A DNA stretch of 45,783 nt from Propionicimonas sp. (GTDB lineage Bacteria; Actinomycetota; Actinomycetes; Propionibacteriales; Propionibacteriaceae): contig JAOATP010000160.1 in NCBI GenBank assembly GCA_030158185.1, positions 1 through 45,783 of the forward strand, given 5' to 3'. Every line of letters begins with the position of its first letter. The stretch's first letter is position 1. The position numbers and the translations under genes are program-made. Under the pieces are notes generated by a model. That model was given only the letters and a program-made list of their open reading frames with translations. It ran no database searches and was not told the DNA's origin. This document shows positions 32,650-41,225 of the stretch, one piece after another.

Positions 32650-32668
32650 CTGACCGACGGTCGGTCAG
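32650..32668. promoter_or_regulatory. Perfect 19-bp palindrome, likely TetR operator
   Basis: CTGACCGACGGTCGGTCAG is a perfect inverted repeat (9+1+9). It lies 25 nt before the TetR start, overlapping a TAGACT (32646-32651) that can serve as -10. TetR proteins typically bind such repeats with a GACC/GGTC core, so autorepression of the efflux operon is likely. Confidence 0.75.
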
Positions 32669-32693
32669 TGCAAGGCGGAAGGGCGGGGCCCAC

Positions 32694-33407
32694 ATGGCGG
32701 GAGCAGCAACGAGGGTGACAAAGGCGCCGGAGGTGCGCCGCGAGGAACTGCTCGACCTCGCACTCGAGCTGTGCCGCACCCAGGGGTACGAGGCGATGAG
32801 CGTCGAACAGGTCACCAAGGCAGCCGGGGTGGCGAAGGGCACCTTCTACCACTACTTCAGCTCCAAGGCCGACCTCCAGACCCAGCTGGTGCGCCGGTTC
32901 GGCGCCGCCCTCTTCGACCACCTGACCGCGGCATCGCGCCACGTGCAGGGAACGGCCACCGAGCGGCTGCGGGCGATCATGGACGCGGCCGCCACCTACA
33001 AGTCGCACCACGCGGACGTGTCCCAGGCCGCCTTCCTCTACACCAACGAGAACTTCGCGCTCCGGCACCGGCTCTTCGAGGAGTGGCGCGAACAGGCCCG
33101 GCTGGTGCTCCTGCCCGTGATCACGGACGGCGTCGCCGACGGCTCCATGCACGTCGCCTCCGCAGAGGGCGCCACCGACATCGTGCTGCTGCTCTGGCTG
33201 GACGCGGCGGACCAGCTGTGGTTGCGCGCCGGGCGGTCAGCCGACGCCGAGGCCTTCATCCAGGTGATGGTCGACGGCTCCGCGTCCATCCTGCAGGCGC
33301 AGGAGCGCGTCCTCGGGTTGCCGGAAGGCACCTTCACCATGCCGATCGGACCGGAAGTGCGCCAGCTCCTCAGGAAACTCCACACCACACTCGACAGGTT
33401 GCAGTGA
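32694..33407 (+). CDS. TetR-family transcriptional repressor
   Basis: 237 residues. N-terminal helix-turn-helix (REELLDLALELCRTQGYEAM, then SVEQVTKAAGVAKGTFYHYFSSK at about 41-63), the family signature ending GTFYHYF. The C-terminal ligand domain is long and helical. The operator upstream suggests autorepression and control of the following adaptor/ABC genes. The ATG is preceded by a purine-rich run. Its stop overlaps the next start (TGATG), so it is the first gene of the efflux operon. Confidence 0.93.
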   Translation: MAGAATRVTKAPEVRREELLDLALELCRTQGYEAMSVEQVTKAAGVAKGTFYHYFSSKADLQTQLVRRFGAALFDHLTAASRHVQGTATERLRAIMDAAATYKSHHADVSQAAFLYTNENFALRHRLFEEWREQARLVLLPVITDGVADGSMHVASAEGATDIVLLLWLDAADQLWLRAGRSADAEAFIQVMVDGSASILQAQERVLGLPEGTFTMPIGPEVRQLLRKLHTTLDRLQ

Positions 33408-34648
33408 TGAAGCGAAAGACCATCGTGGCCACCAGCATCGGCGCAGCAGTCGTGCTCGCCCTCGGCGGCGGATACGCCTACTCGGCCTCGAACAACTCCC
33501 CCGTGGTCGGCGTCGCCCAGGCGGCCGTCGCCCCGCTGAGCGTCACAGTGAGTGCCTCCGGGTCGCTCGTCGCCGCACACTCCGCAGGGGTGTATCCCCC
33601 GGCGCCCGGCACGGTGGCGAAGGTCCTCGTCGCCGACGGTGACACCGTCAAGACCGGCGACACCCTCGCGGAGATGGCCACCGGCCCGCTGCGGCTGGCG
33701 GTCTTCCAGGCCCGCGCAGCGCTCTCCGCCGCCCGCGCACAGGGCGAGGCCGTGAGCAACGGAGTGCCGAGTGCGATCGATCGCTCCGCTGCCGGCGCTG
33801 CGCTGTCCGCTGCGCGCTCGCAGGTGTCCACGGCCAACCTGAACTACACGTCGTTCCGCGCCAACTACGACGCCTCGAACAGCACCGAGAGGCAGATGCT
33901 GCGCACCCTCAGGACCGCCCGGACACAGGCGTCAGCGGCGCTCAAGGCTGCGCAGGCAGCGCTGAGCCGGCTGTCGGCGGCGTCCCGGGTCTCGCTCGCC
34001 CGCACGGCAGCCAGCCAGGGAGTAACGGCTGCCAGCCGGGCGTTGACGCTGGCCGAAGCCAACCTGGACAGGGCCACACTGACCGCGCCCTTCGACGGCA
34101 TCGTCACCATCCATGGCACGGTGGAGAAGGGTTCCGGCCTCACCCCCGGCGTCGCGGCGTTCACCATCGTCGACCCGACCCGGATGGAGTTCGAGGCCGC
34201 CGTCAACGAGACCGACATCGCCGACGTCGCCAGGGACCAGGCAGCAACAGTCACCCTCGACGCGTTCGGCGACGGCTTCACCGGAAAGGTCACCCGGGTG
34301 CAGGCCAGCCCGGAGACGACCAGTACCGGCAGCGTCGCCTTCGGAGTGCGGGTGTCCCTCGACGCTGGGCAGTCCCGGTTGTTCCAGGGGATGAGCGGCT
34401 CCGTGGACATCGCGGTCAAGACCATCCCGGATGCGCTCACCGTGCCGGTCGAGGCCGTCCTCACCAATGGTGCAACCAGGTCGGTGTTCCTGCTCGGCGC
34501 CGACAACGTCGTCCACGCCCGGACGGTGACCGTCGGGGCATCGACCGACAGCTCGGCCGAGATCCTCAGCGGGCTGAGCGCGGGCGACACCGTCGTCACC
34601 ACCGGGGCGTCCGCACTGTCCGACGGCCAACGCGTCCGCACGAAGTGA
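33407..34648 (+). CDS. HlyD/MacA-type periplasmic adaptor-like protein
   Basis: 413 residues. One N-terminal membrane helix (IVATSIGAAVVLALGGGYAYS), then a lipoyl-like half (YPPAPGTVAKVLVADGDTVKTGD), a long Ala/Ser/Arg helical hairpin (about 103-225), the second half (ANLDRATLTAPFDGIVTIHG) and beta-barrel segments with GMSGSVDIAVKTIPDALTVP. This is the layout of HlyD/MacA adaptor proteins; in a Gram-positive cell it would sit outside the membrane and link to the FtsX-type permease. Starts on the TGATG overlap with the regulator gene. Confidence 0.87.
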   Translation: MKRKTIVATSIGAAVVLALGGGYAYSASNNSPVVGVAQAAVAPLSVTVSASGSLVAAHSAGVYPPAPGTVAKVLVADGDTVKTGDTLAEMATGPLRLAVFQARAALSAARAQGEAVSNGVPSAIDRSAAGAALSAARSQVSTANLNYTSFRANYDASNSTERQMLRTLRTARTQASAALKAAQAALSRLSAASRVSLARTAASQGVTAASRALTLAEANLDRATLTAPFDGIVTIHGTVEKGSGLTPGVAAFTIVDPTRMEFEAAVNETDIADVARDQAATVTLDAFGDGFTGKVTRVQASPETTSTGSVAFGVRVSLDAGQSRLFQGMSGSVDIAVKTIPDALTVPVEAVLTNGATRSVFLLGADNVVHARTVTVGASTDSSAEILSGLSAGDTVVTTGASALSDGQRVRTK

Positions 34649-34655
34649 GCCGGCC

Positions 34656-35399
34656 ATGACAACGACAACGGCCTCGATCGTCGAGATCGCAGGGCTGACC
34701 AAGGTCTACGGGAGCGGCGCAGCAGAGGTGCGGGCCCTGGACGGCGTCGACCTCGTCGTGCCCGAGGGCCAGTTCGTCACCGTGATGGGGCCGTCGGGCT
34801 GTGGCAAGTCGACCCTGCTGAACCTGCTGGGCGGGCTGGACACCCCGACCGCGGGGACGATCAGCATCGACGGCACACCCCTGGGCGACATGCCCGATGA
34901 CCGCCTGACCGAGCTGCGCCGGCGCCGGATCGGCTTCGTCTTCCAGTTCTTCAACCTGATCCCGGTGCTGAACGCCGTCGAGAACGCCTCCCTCCCGCTC
35001 CGTCTGGACGGGGACTCCGAGGCGAATGCCCGTGCCACCGCGTGGCTGGAACGCGTCGGCCTCGGCGACCGGCTGGGCAACCGGCCCGACCAGCTCTCCG
35101 GCGGCCAGCAGCAGCGGGTCGCGATCGCCCGGGCGCTCTCCACAGAACCCGCCCTCGTGCTCGCGGACGAGCCCACCGGCAACCTCGACTCGAAGTCAGC
35201 GGGCGAGATCGGCGGGTTGCTGCGCCAGGTCAGCACCGACTGGGGCCGCAGCGTGCTGATGGTCACCCATGACCTTCGGATCGCGAGCTTCGCGCAGCGC
35301 CTCGTGCTCATGCGGGACGGCCGGATCGTCGACGACCTGATGCTGGACGGCAGCCATGAAGGGCCGAGGCTTGCCCTGGAGAGGGCCGGCCTGCTGTGA
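34656..35399 (+). CDS. MacB/LolD-type ABC ATPase
   Basis: 247 residues. Walker A GPSGCGKS (about 45-52), Q-loop FVFQFFNLIPVLNAVEN, signature LSGGQQQR (147-154), Walker B LVLADEPTGNLDS (167-179), and H-loop LMVTHDLRIA. The PVLNAVEN stretch and length are typical of the MacB/LolD group that powers FtsX-like permeases. 7 nt from the adaptor stop; its own stop is read through by the GTGA overlap with the permease gene. Energises the export complex. Confidence 0.92.
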   Translation: MTTTTASIVEIAGLTKVYGSGAAEVRALDGVDLVVPEGQFVTVMGPSGCGKSTLLNLLGGLDTPTAGTISIDGTPLGDMPDDRLTELRRRRIGFVFQFFNLIPVLNAVENASLPLRLDGDSEANARATAWLERVGLGDRLGNRPDQLSGGQQQRVAIARALSTEPALVLADEPTGNLDSKSAGEIGGLLRQVSTDWGRSVLMVTHDLRIASFAQRLVLMRDGRIVDDLMLDGSHEGPRLALERAGLL

Positions 35400-37924
35400 A
35401 ACTCACCCTCACCCTTGCATGGCGCTACCTGCGCGGGCGTGGCGCGCGCTCCATGCTCACCACCCTCGCGGTGGTCTTCGGGGTGATGCTGACCTTCGGG
35501 CTGAACGGGATCCTCCCGGCCATGATGGAAGCGTTCACGCACAACCTGCTGGCGGCTGCCGGCAAGGTCGACCTCACGGTCACCAGCGCCTACAACCAGC
35601 CGTTCCGGCCGGACGTGGTCGACAAGCTGCTCCGGGTGCCGCAGGTCGTGGCGGCCAGTCCGGGCGTCCAGCGCACCGCACCGCTGCCCCGGAGCGCCGA
35701 CGCGGCGCCGGACGCCCTTGCCCAGCTGGTGGTGGTCGGGATCGACCTTCCCACCGTGGATTCGGTCCGCGACTTCCCACTGAGCCAGGGCCGGATGCTG
35801 TCGCCGGGTGACAACAGCGCCGTGGTGCTGAACTCGGACCTCGGCGCCGAGCTCGGGCTCGGGATCGGCGACCAACTGGTGCTGCCGGCCGCCGGGGGCA
35901 CGGCCAGGTTCCGCGTGATCGGGCTCCTCGACACCACCACGTTGCCCGGCCAGGAGCTGGTGTACGTGAGCCTGCCCGCCGCGCAGCAGCTGTTCGGGCT
36001 CGGCACCCGGATCACCCAGGTCGAGGCCGTCCTTACGCCGGACGCCGATCGCGACGCCGCCGAGCTGGCCGTCGGGGCAGCGCTGGGACCGGACTACCAG
36101 GTGGGCGGGCTGTCGACGGAGTCCACGCTGCTCGCCTCGCTGCAGGTGGGCACCTTCGCCTTCAACATGTTCGGCATCTTCGCCCTTGCCACCGCCGGTT
36201 TCATCATCCTGAACAGCTTCCGCACTGTGGTCGCGGAGCGGCGTCGGGACATCGGCATGCTGCGGGCCATCGGCACCCGCCGGCGCACCGTGATGGGGAT
36301 GTTCCTTGTCGAGTCGCTGTTCCAGGGCCTGCTCGGCACGGCGCTCGGCCTGGCAGCGGGCTGGGCGCTCGCCGCCGGACTGTTCGCTGCGATGGGCCCG
36401 ATGTTCGAGTCGGTCATGCACTTCAGGATCGGTGGCCCGATCTTCACCCTCTCCACCTGGGTGACCTCGATCCTGCTCGGGGTCGGCGTGACCGTGGTCG
36501 CGGCCGTCGTGCCGGCCCGCGCCGCCGGTCGGGTGACCCCGATGGAAGCCATGCGTCCCCAGCTCGGCGAGGTCTACGAACGTCGCACCGGTAACCGGGC
36601 GTGGGTCGGACTCGGCCTGATCCTGATGTCGCTGTTCGGCCTCGCCACCGGCTCGGCGATGCTCGTGGGGCTGGGCTCCGTGGTGTTCCTTGTGGGAATT
36701 GCCCTCATCGCTCCGGCGGTGGTGAACCCGCTCGCCGATTGGGGCGCGCGTCCCATTGAGCTGGCCTTCTCCCGCGAGGGCGCGATCGCGCGCAGCAACC
36801 TGCAGCGCAACCCCGGACGCAGCGCCGTGACGGTGACGGCTGTGATGCTCGGCCTGGCGTCCATCGTGGCGATGATCACCATGGTCACCTCGATCTTCGC
36901 CGGTTTCACCAGCTACCTGGACAAGTCACTGTCGGCCGACTACCTGCTGATGCCGCAGTCGATCATCCTCGGCCAGGGCAACGTCGCCGCCGGGCCCCGG
37001 CTGGCCGACCAGGTGCGCGCCACCCCCGGCATCGCTGCCGTGTCGACCCTGCGGATTACCCAGGCAAGGGTCGATGGCGCCGACGTCCAGGTGATCGGCG
37101 TCGACCCGGAGAACTACCTGAAGGTGGCAGCGTTCGACTGGAACGCCGGCTCCTCTGACGCGGCGCTCGATCAGTTGCGCACGGGCCGATGGCTGATCGC
37201 CAATGGCATCTACGCCGCCCAGCACAACCTCGTGGTGGGCCAGGCCGTGCTGATGGACACGCCGACCGGACCCCGGACCTACCATCTGGCGGGCATCGGG
37301 AACGACTACCTGAACGCCAAGCTGTCCACCCTGTACGCGTCCCAGGACAACCTGCAGCGCGACTTCACCGTGACCGCCGACCTGCTGCTGATGGCCAACC
37401 GGACGCCGTCGGCCGACCCGGCGGCCACCAAGCAGCGCCTGGCGCGCATCGTCGGCGACTACCCTGCCTTCCGGCTCTATGAGTCGGCCACCTGGCGGGC
37501 CGAGCAGATGCAGACGTTCAGCCAGTCCATCATCGTGTTCGACGTGCTGATCGCAGCCCTCGCCCTGCCGTCCCTGCTGGCCCTGATGAACACCCTCGCG
37601 ATCAGCGTGCTGGCCCGCACCCGCGAGATCGGGATGCTGCGCGCGGTCGGGGCCACCCGACGCCAGGTCCGCCGGATGGTGATGGCCGAGTCGCTGCTGC
37701 TGTCGGTGATCGGCACCGGCCTGGGCGCGATCGCGGGGCTCTGGCTCGGCTACGCGCTGGTTGCGGCCATCGGGTCCGTCGGCTGGCAGGTGCCCTACGA
37801 GTTCCCGTGGTCGGGGCTGCTGGCCACCGTGGTCGTCGGCATCACCTTCGGCGTCCTTGCTGCCATCGGACCGGCGCGCTCGGCGGCCCGCCTCGACGTG
37901 GTGGCAGCACTCCACCAGGAGTGA
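35396..37924 (+). CDS. FtsX-like ABC permease (duplicated FtsX domains)
   Basis: 842 residues, ABC3-type permease with two FtsX units. First: N-terminal helix (ARSMLTTLAVVFGVMLTFGLN), extracytoplasmic domain, FtsX helices around residues 245-380 (NSFRTVVAERRRDIGMLRAIG is the coupling motif). Then a middle helix pair and a second extracytoplasmic domain, and a second FtsX unit near 700-842 with MNTLAISVLARTREIGMLRAVGATRRQ. Likely exports a peptide, lipid or drug in a mechanotransmission manner; substrate unknown. GTG start overlaps the ATPase stop. The operon ends here, followed by a terminator hairpin at 38036. Confidence 0.9.
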   Translation: MKLTLTLAWRYLRGRGARSMLTTLAVVFGVMLTFGLNGILPAMMEAFTHNLLAAAGKVDLTVTSAYNQPFRPDVVDKLLRVPQVVAASPGVQRTAPLPRSADAAPDALAQLVVVGIDLPTVDSVRDFPLSQGRMLSPGDNSAVVLNSDLGAELGLGIGDQLVLPAAGGTARFRVIGLLDTTTLPGQELVYVSLPAAQQLFGLGTRITQVEAVLTPDADRDAAELAVGAALGPDYQVGGLSTESTLLASLQVGTFAFNMFGIFALATAGFIILNSFRTVVAERRRDIGMLRAIGTRRRTVMGMFLVESLFQGLLGTALGLAAGWALAAGLFAAMGPMFESVMHFRIGGPIFTLSTWVTSILLGVGVTVVAAVVPARAAGRVTPMEAMRPQLGEVYERRTGNRAWVGLGLILMSLFGLATGSAMLVGLGSVVFLVGIALIAPAVVNPLADWGARPIELAFSREGAIARSNLQRNPGRSAVTVTAVMLGLASIVAMITMVTSIFAGFTSYLDKSLSADYLLMPQSIILGQGNVAAGPRLADQVRATPGIAAVSTLRITQARVDGADVQVIGVDPENYLKVAAFDWNAGSSDAALDQLRTGRWLIANGIYAAQHNLVVGQAVLMDTPTGPRTYHLAGIGNDYLNAKLSTLYASQDNLQRDFTVTADLLLMANRTPSADPAATKQRLARIVGDYPAFRLYESATWRAEQMQTFSQSIIVFDVLIAALALPSLLALMNTLAISVLARTREIGMLRAVGATRRQVRRMVMAESLLLSVIGTGLGAIAGLWLGYALVAAIGSVGWQVPYEFPWSGLLATVVVGITFGVLAAIGPARSAARLDVVAALHQE

Positions 37925-38035
37925 GTACAGGCCAGGGACGCCAGGTGGCGACCGGATCTGCACTGGCGACGGTCCGAACCACGGGAGAATGCCTCACTAC
38001 CGTTGCAGGCAGGGCAATTCCCGTCGCCCTGACGA

Positions 38036-38069
38036 AAGGAGCCACCGCCCGGCAGGACGGTGGCTCCTT
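38036..38069. terminator. Bidirectional terminator hairpin
   Basis: AAGGAGCCACCG (38036-38047) pairs perfectly with CGGTGGCTCCTT (38058-38069) around ten bases. It lies between convergent genes, 112 nt past the permease and 17 nt past the purine-permease stop. A smaller stem (CAGGGC/GCCCTG, 38010-38031) precedes it. Confidence 0.75.
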
Positions 38070-38086
38070 GCTCAGCGAACTCCAGG

Positions 38087-39595
38087 TCAGCCGATCATGC
38101 CGGCGATGATGCCCTGGCCGAAGTACAGCACGAAGGCTGCTGCCACACCCCACAGGAGCGGGTGCAGGTCCCTGGCCTTGCCCCGGATGGCCTTGATCAG
38201 CACGTAGCTGATGAAGCCGGCGCCGATCCCGACGGTGATCGAGTAGGTGAACGGCATCAGCACGATGGTCAGGAAGGCGGGAATGCCCTCCTCCGGGTCC
38301 TCCCAGTTGACATGCACGACCTGCGACATCATCAGGAAGCCGACGAAGAACAGCGCCGGGGCAGCCGCCTCCGAAGGCACCATGTTCACCAGCGGGGCGA
38401 GGAAAAGGCTCAACAGGAAGCCGACGCCGGTGATGATCGATGCGATGCCCGTGCGGGCACCCTCGCCGACGCCTGCAGCGGACTCGATGTAGGAGGTGTT
38501 CGAGGAGACCGAACCGAGGCCGCCGGCGATCGCGGCGATCGAGTCGACAACCAGGATCTCCTGCGTGCGCGGCGGGTTGCCCTCGTCGTCCAGCATGTTG
38601 CCCTCGGCGCCGACGGCGACGATCGTGCCCATGGTGTCGAAGAAGTCACTGAGAAGGAGGGAGAAGACCAGCAGCAGCAGGCCGAGCACGGCTGCGGGGC
38701 CGGCAGCCGAGGTGAAACCGCCGAACAAGTCGACCCGGCCCAGCAGGCCCAGGTTCGGCATGCTGAAGCCCGACAGCGCCGGCACGTTGAGCATCCAGCC
38801 GGCCTCGTTCACGACCGCGCCGGTGGCGTCGGTGCGGGAGCCGATCTTCAGCGCAGCCTCCACGATGACGGCGAGCACGGTGGCGCCGAGGATCGCGATC
38901 AGCATCGCGCCCTTGACCTTGCGGACGAACAGGGCGATCAGGATCAGCAGGCCGATCAGGAAGATGGCGATCGGCCAGCCCTTGAGGGCCCCGCCGATAC
39001 CCAGCTCCACCGGAGTCCCGACGGCCTTGCGGACGATGCCGGCATCAACCAGGCCGATGAAGGCGATGAACAGGCCGATGCCGACGGAGATCGCCGCGCG
39101 CATCGAGCGGGGCACCGCCTTGAACACCGCTTTGCGGAAGCCGGTGAGCACCAGGATCGTGATGAGGACGCCCTCCCAGACGACCAGGCCCATGGCCTGG
39201 GGCCAGGTCATCTTCTGGGCGATGGTGTAGGCCACCAGGGCGTTGAGGCCGAGCCCGGTGGCGAGCGCGATCGGGAACCGGCCATAGACCCCCATGATGA
39301 TGGTCATGATCCCGGCGATGAGCGCGGTCGCAGCCGCCACCGCTCCCATGGACGCGACGACCGCTCCAGGGGCCGTGATCGGCATCCCGTTGATGAGGTT
39401 GCCGGCCTTGTCGGGCACGGTGCCGATGATGATCGGGTTGAGGACGATGATGTAGGCCATGGTGAAGAAGGTCACCAGGCCGCCGCGGATCTCCCGGCCG
39501 AGGGTGGAGCCACGTTTGGTGACTTCAAACCAGTCGTCGAGGGTCTTGTTCAGCTTTGGGGCAGGGTTTGCCGTTGTCGTTACAGGGTTCGCCAT
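38087..39595 (-). CDS. AzgA-type purine permease (NCS2 family)
   Basis: 502 residues, about 13 membrane segments. Starts with the family pattern LDDWFEVTKRGSTLGREIRGGLVTFFTMAYIIVLNP; further motifs are GLGLNALVAYTIAQKMTWPQAMGLVVWEGVLI, then DFFDTMGTIVAVGAEGNMLDDEGNPP and SNTSYIESAAGVGEGARTG, with the conserved acidic pair of AzgA proteins. Imports hypoxanthine, guanine or adenine with protons. No clear ribosome site before ATG 39595; a TACCAT lies about 12 bases upstream and could make a leaderless message. Divergent from the DUF2530 gene. Confidence 0.92.
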   Translation of the reverse strand: MANPVTTTANPAPKLNKTLDDWFEVTKRGSTLGREIRGGLVTFFTMAYIIVLNPIIIGTVPDKAGNLINGMPITAPGAVVASMGAVAAATALIAGIMTIIMGVYGRFPIALATGLGLNALVAYTIAQKMTWPQAMGLVVWEGVLITILVLTGFRKAVFKAVPRSMRAAISVGIGLFIAFIGLVDAGIVRKAVGTPVELGIGGALKGWPIAIFLIGLLILIALFVRKVKGAMLIAILGATVLAVIVEAALKIGSRTDATGAVVNEAGWMLNVPALSGFSMPNLGLLGRVDLFGGFTSAAGPAAVLGLLLLVFSLLLSDFFDTMGTIVAVGAEGNMLDDEGNPPRTQEILVVDSIAAIAGGLGSVSSNTSYIESAAGVGEGARTGIASIITGVGFLLSLFLAPLVNMVPSEAAAPALFFVGFLMMSQVVHVNWEDPEEGIPAFLTIVLMPFTYSITVGIGAGFISYVLIKAIRGKARDLHPLLWGVAAAFVLYFGQGIIAGMIG

Positions 39596-39639
39596 GGCGG
39601 AATGGTATGGCCCGCGAGGGTGGCCATAGTGTTGTGTCC

Positions 39640-39966
39640 GTGACCCAGAACACGCACCATCACAAGCCCCTGATGGTGCAGGCTCCTGTCCGTGCGCTGG
39701 ACGCCGACGGAATGGCCGTCGTGAGCACCGGGACGGTGGCCTTCGCGATCGCCGCGGTGGTGTGCTGGCTCACCCGGGCGGACCTCGAAGCCATGGGCAA
39801 GCTGTGGTACCTGGGCGTTTCCCTCACCGGGACGGCGCTCGGCGTGCTCGGTATCGCCTTCGGAATCTCCCGGAAACTGCGCAGGCGCCGGCAGCCGGCC
39901 GTGCCCGCAGCGGCATCAGTCGAAGAGGCCCTCATCGATACTGACGGTGTCCCAGATCGGGAGTGA
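39640..39966 (+). CDS. DUF2530 family membrane protein
   Basis: 108 residues. Two membrane helices (TVAFAIAAVVCWLT and YLGVSLTGTALGVLGIAFGI) followed by an Arg-rich stretch (RKLRRRRQ), the DUF2530 pattern found in actinobacteria. GTG 39640 chosen; GTG 39634 is possible too, and neither has a strong ribosome site. Its 3' end overlaps the convergent DUF3027 gene by 51 nt. Function unknown. Confidence 0.72.
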   Translation: MTQNTHHHKPLMVQAPVRALDADGMAVVSTGTVAFAIAAVVCWLTRADLEAMGKLWYLGVSLTGTALGVLGIAFGISRKLRRRRQPAVPAAASVEEALIDTDGVPDRE

Positions 39967-40692
39967 CAGGTCGACACCCTTGCCAGGCTCGACGACGTCG
40001 GAATGACCGCCGCAGCCGTGCTCGAGGCTGACCACAGCACCGTCGCTGGGTGACAGCTCGTTGGTGCACACCCCGAAGAGCCGTCCGAGCCCGCCGCTGA
40101 TGCCGACGAAGAAACCGCAGGACTGGCACTGCGCCGGCGCCTGCTGCGTCATGGGGTTGTCCGGGCCGCCGGGGCCGGCGAGCCAGCGCTCGGCCGCCTC
40201 GTCGCGTCCGTCGATCGACAGGACACGCTCACGGCCAAGGCCGAGCTCCGCGACGACGGCGCGCAACTGGCTGGCTTCTGCCGGGTCGGTGTCCGCTGCG
40301 AGTTCGCCGCCGGTGTAACCCGGCACGAGCCGCACGTCATCAGGAGTGGTCGGCGCGAGCACGCCGGGGGTCAGGTCCTTCGGGCCGATGCGCTCGGCCC
40401 ACGGCACCCACGCCGGAGCGAGGAGCGCGCCGTCGCCGGGCACAAGCGTGACCTCGGAGATCGTCACGACCCGCGCGCGGGAGGCCCGGGCGACGGTCAC
40501 CGACCACTGCCAGCCCGGGTAGCCGGGGTGGACGCAATCGAACAGGTGGGTGGCCACCCGGACGTCGTCGGCCTGGACGCCGCGGTGCTCGCCGACCTCC
40601 AGCACGCCGGCACGACGGACGGCTGCGGCGTGGGCGAGCTCCACAGCTTCAGCGCAGGCCTCGTCCAGTTCAAGGGTGGCAGCCAAGGTCAC
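39916..40692 (-). CDS. DUF3027 family protein
   Basis: 258 residues. Contains WQWSVTVARASRARVVTISEV, LLAPAWVPWAERIGPKDL, and a C-terminal CQSCGFFVGISGGLGRLFGVCTNELSPSDG...GCGGHSD part with conserved Cys pairs that could hold zinc. The order matches DUF3027, which in actinobacteria regularly follows a cold-shock-type gene. GTG start overlaps the stop of the cold-shock gene (GTGA). The last 51 nt lie antisense to the DUF2530 gene end. Function unknown, possibly RNA-related by context. Confidence 0.8.
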   Translation of the reverse strand: MTLAATLELDEACAEAVELAHAAAVRRAGVLEVGEHRGVQADDVRVATHLFDCVHPGYPGWQWSVTVARASRARVVTISEVTLVPGDGALLAPAWVPWAERIGPKDLTPGVLAPTTPDDVRLVPGYTGGELAADTDPAEASQLRAVVAELGLGRERVLSIDGRDEAAERWLAGPGGPDNPMTQQAPAQCQSCGFFVGISGGLGRLFGVCTNELSPSDGAVVSLEHGCGGHSDVVEPGKGVDLSLPIWDTVSIDEGLFD

Positions 40693-41075
40693 AGCTCCAG
40701 TTCGTCGGCAACAGCGCGGAGCACGGAGGCAGTGCTCCCGCCCGTCTTGCTGTCGGGGTGGCGGCCACGGCGGTAGCCGTTGCCAAGGTTGTCGAGCATC
40801 TTGATCAGGTCCTCGACGATGATCGCCATCTGCTCCGGCGACTTGCGGAGGGCCTTCGACAGCGAGGGCGGCGCCTCGAGGAGGCGGACGGACAGCGCCT
40901 GCTCGCCCTTCTTGCCGTCGACGACACCGAACTCGACCTTCTGGCCGCGTTTCAGGGTGGTCACGCCGTCGGGCAGCGCAGCGGCGCGGACGTAGACGTC
41001 CTCGCCCCCGTCGTCCTTCGACAGGAAGCCGAAGCCCTTCTCCGCGTCGTAGTAACGCACCTTGCCAACCGGCAT
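40689..41075 (-). CDS. Cold-shock-domain protein with C-terminal extension
   Basis: 128 residues. Residues about 1-66 form a cold-shock domain with the RNP1-like KGFGFLSKDDGGEDVYV and the loop GQKVEFGVVDGKKGEQA. The 60-residue tail (SLSKALRKSPEQMAIIVEDLIKMLDNL) is helical and basic and not part of ordinary CspA. This form, longer than CspA and coupled to DUF3027, is typical of actinobacteria. Binds single-stranded nucleic acid. ATG with AGGAG/GAGGA closely upstream. Divergent from the membrane gene at 41226. Confidence 0.88.
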   Translation of the reverse strand: MPVGKVRYYDAEKGFGFLSKDDGGEDVYVRAAALPDGVTTLKRGQKVEFGVVDGKKGEQALSVRLLEAPPSLSKALRKSPEQMAIIVEDLIKMLDNLGNGYRRGRHPDSKTGGSTASVLRAVADELEL

Positions 41076-41225
41076 GATTCCTCACTCCTGATCTGGGCCG
41101 GCGCTTCCCCGTGCACCAGCCACACCAGCCTAACGGCTCCGTCAGGCCGGGGCACACCGATGTGGCTGCCCACCCCCTGCAACCGCCGCGACCGCTGCGC
41201 TGAGGCCGCCGGTTAACATGGGCGC

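Noticed and set aside
32771-33407. Second reading frame in the TetR gene joined to the HlyD frame
   Set aside because: Arg/Gly-rich out-of-frame translation; the adaptor's own start at 33407 fits the TGATG overlap.
34706-36421. 571-codon minus-strand frame over the ABC ATPase and permease
   Set aside because: Shadow frame; the plus strand has all ABC motifs.
38060-39643. 527-codon plus-strand frame over the purine permease
   Set aside because: Asp/Gly/Gln/His-rich shadow; the minus-strand permease is clear.
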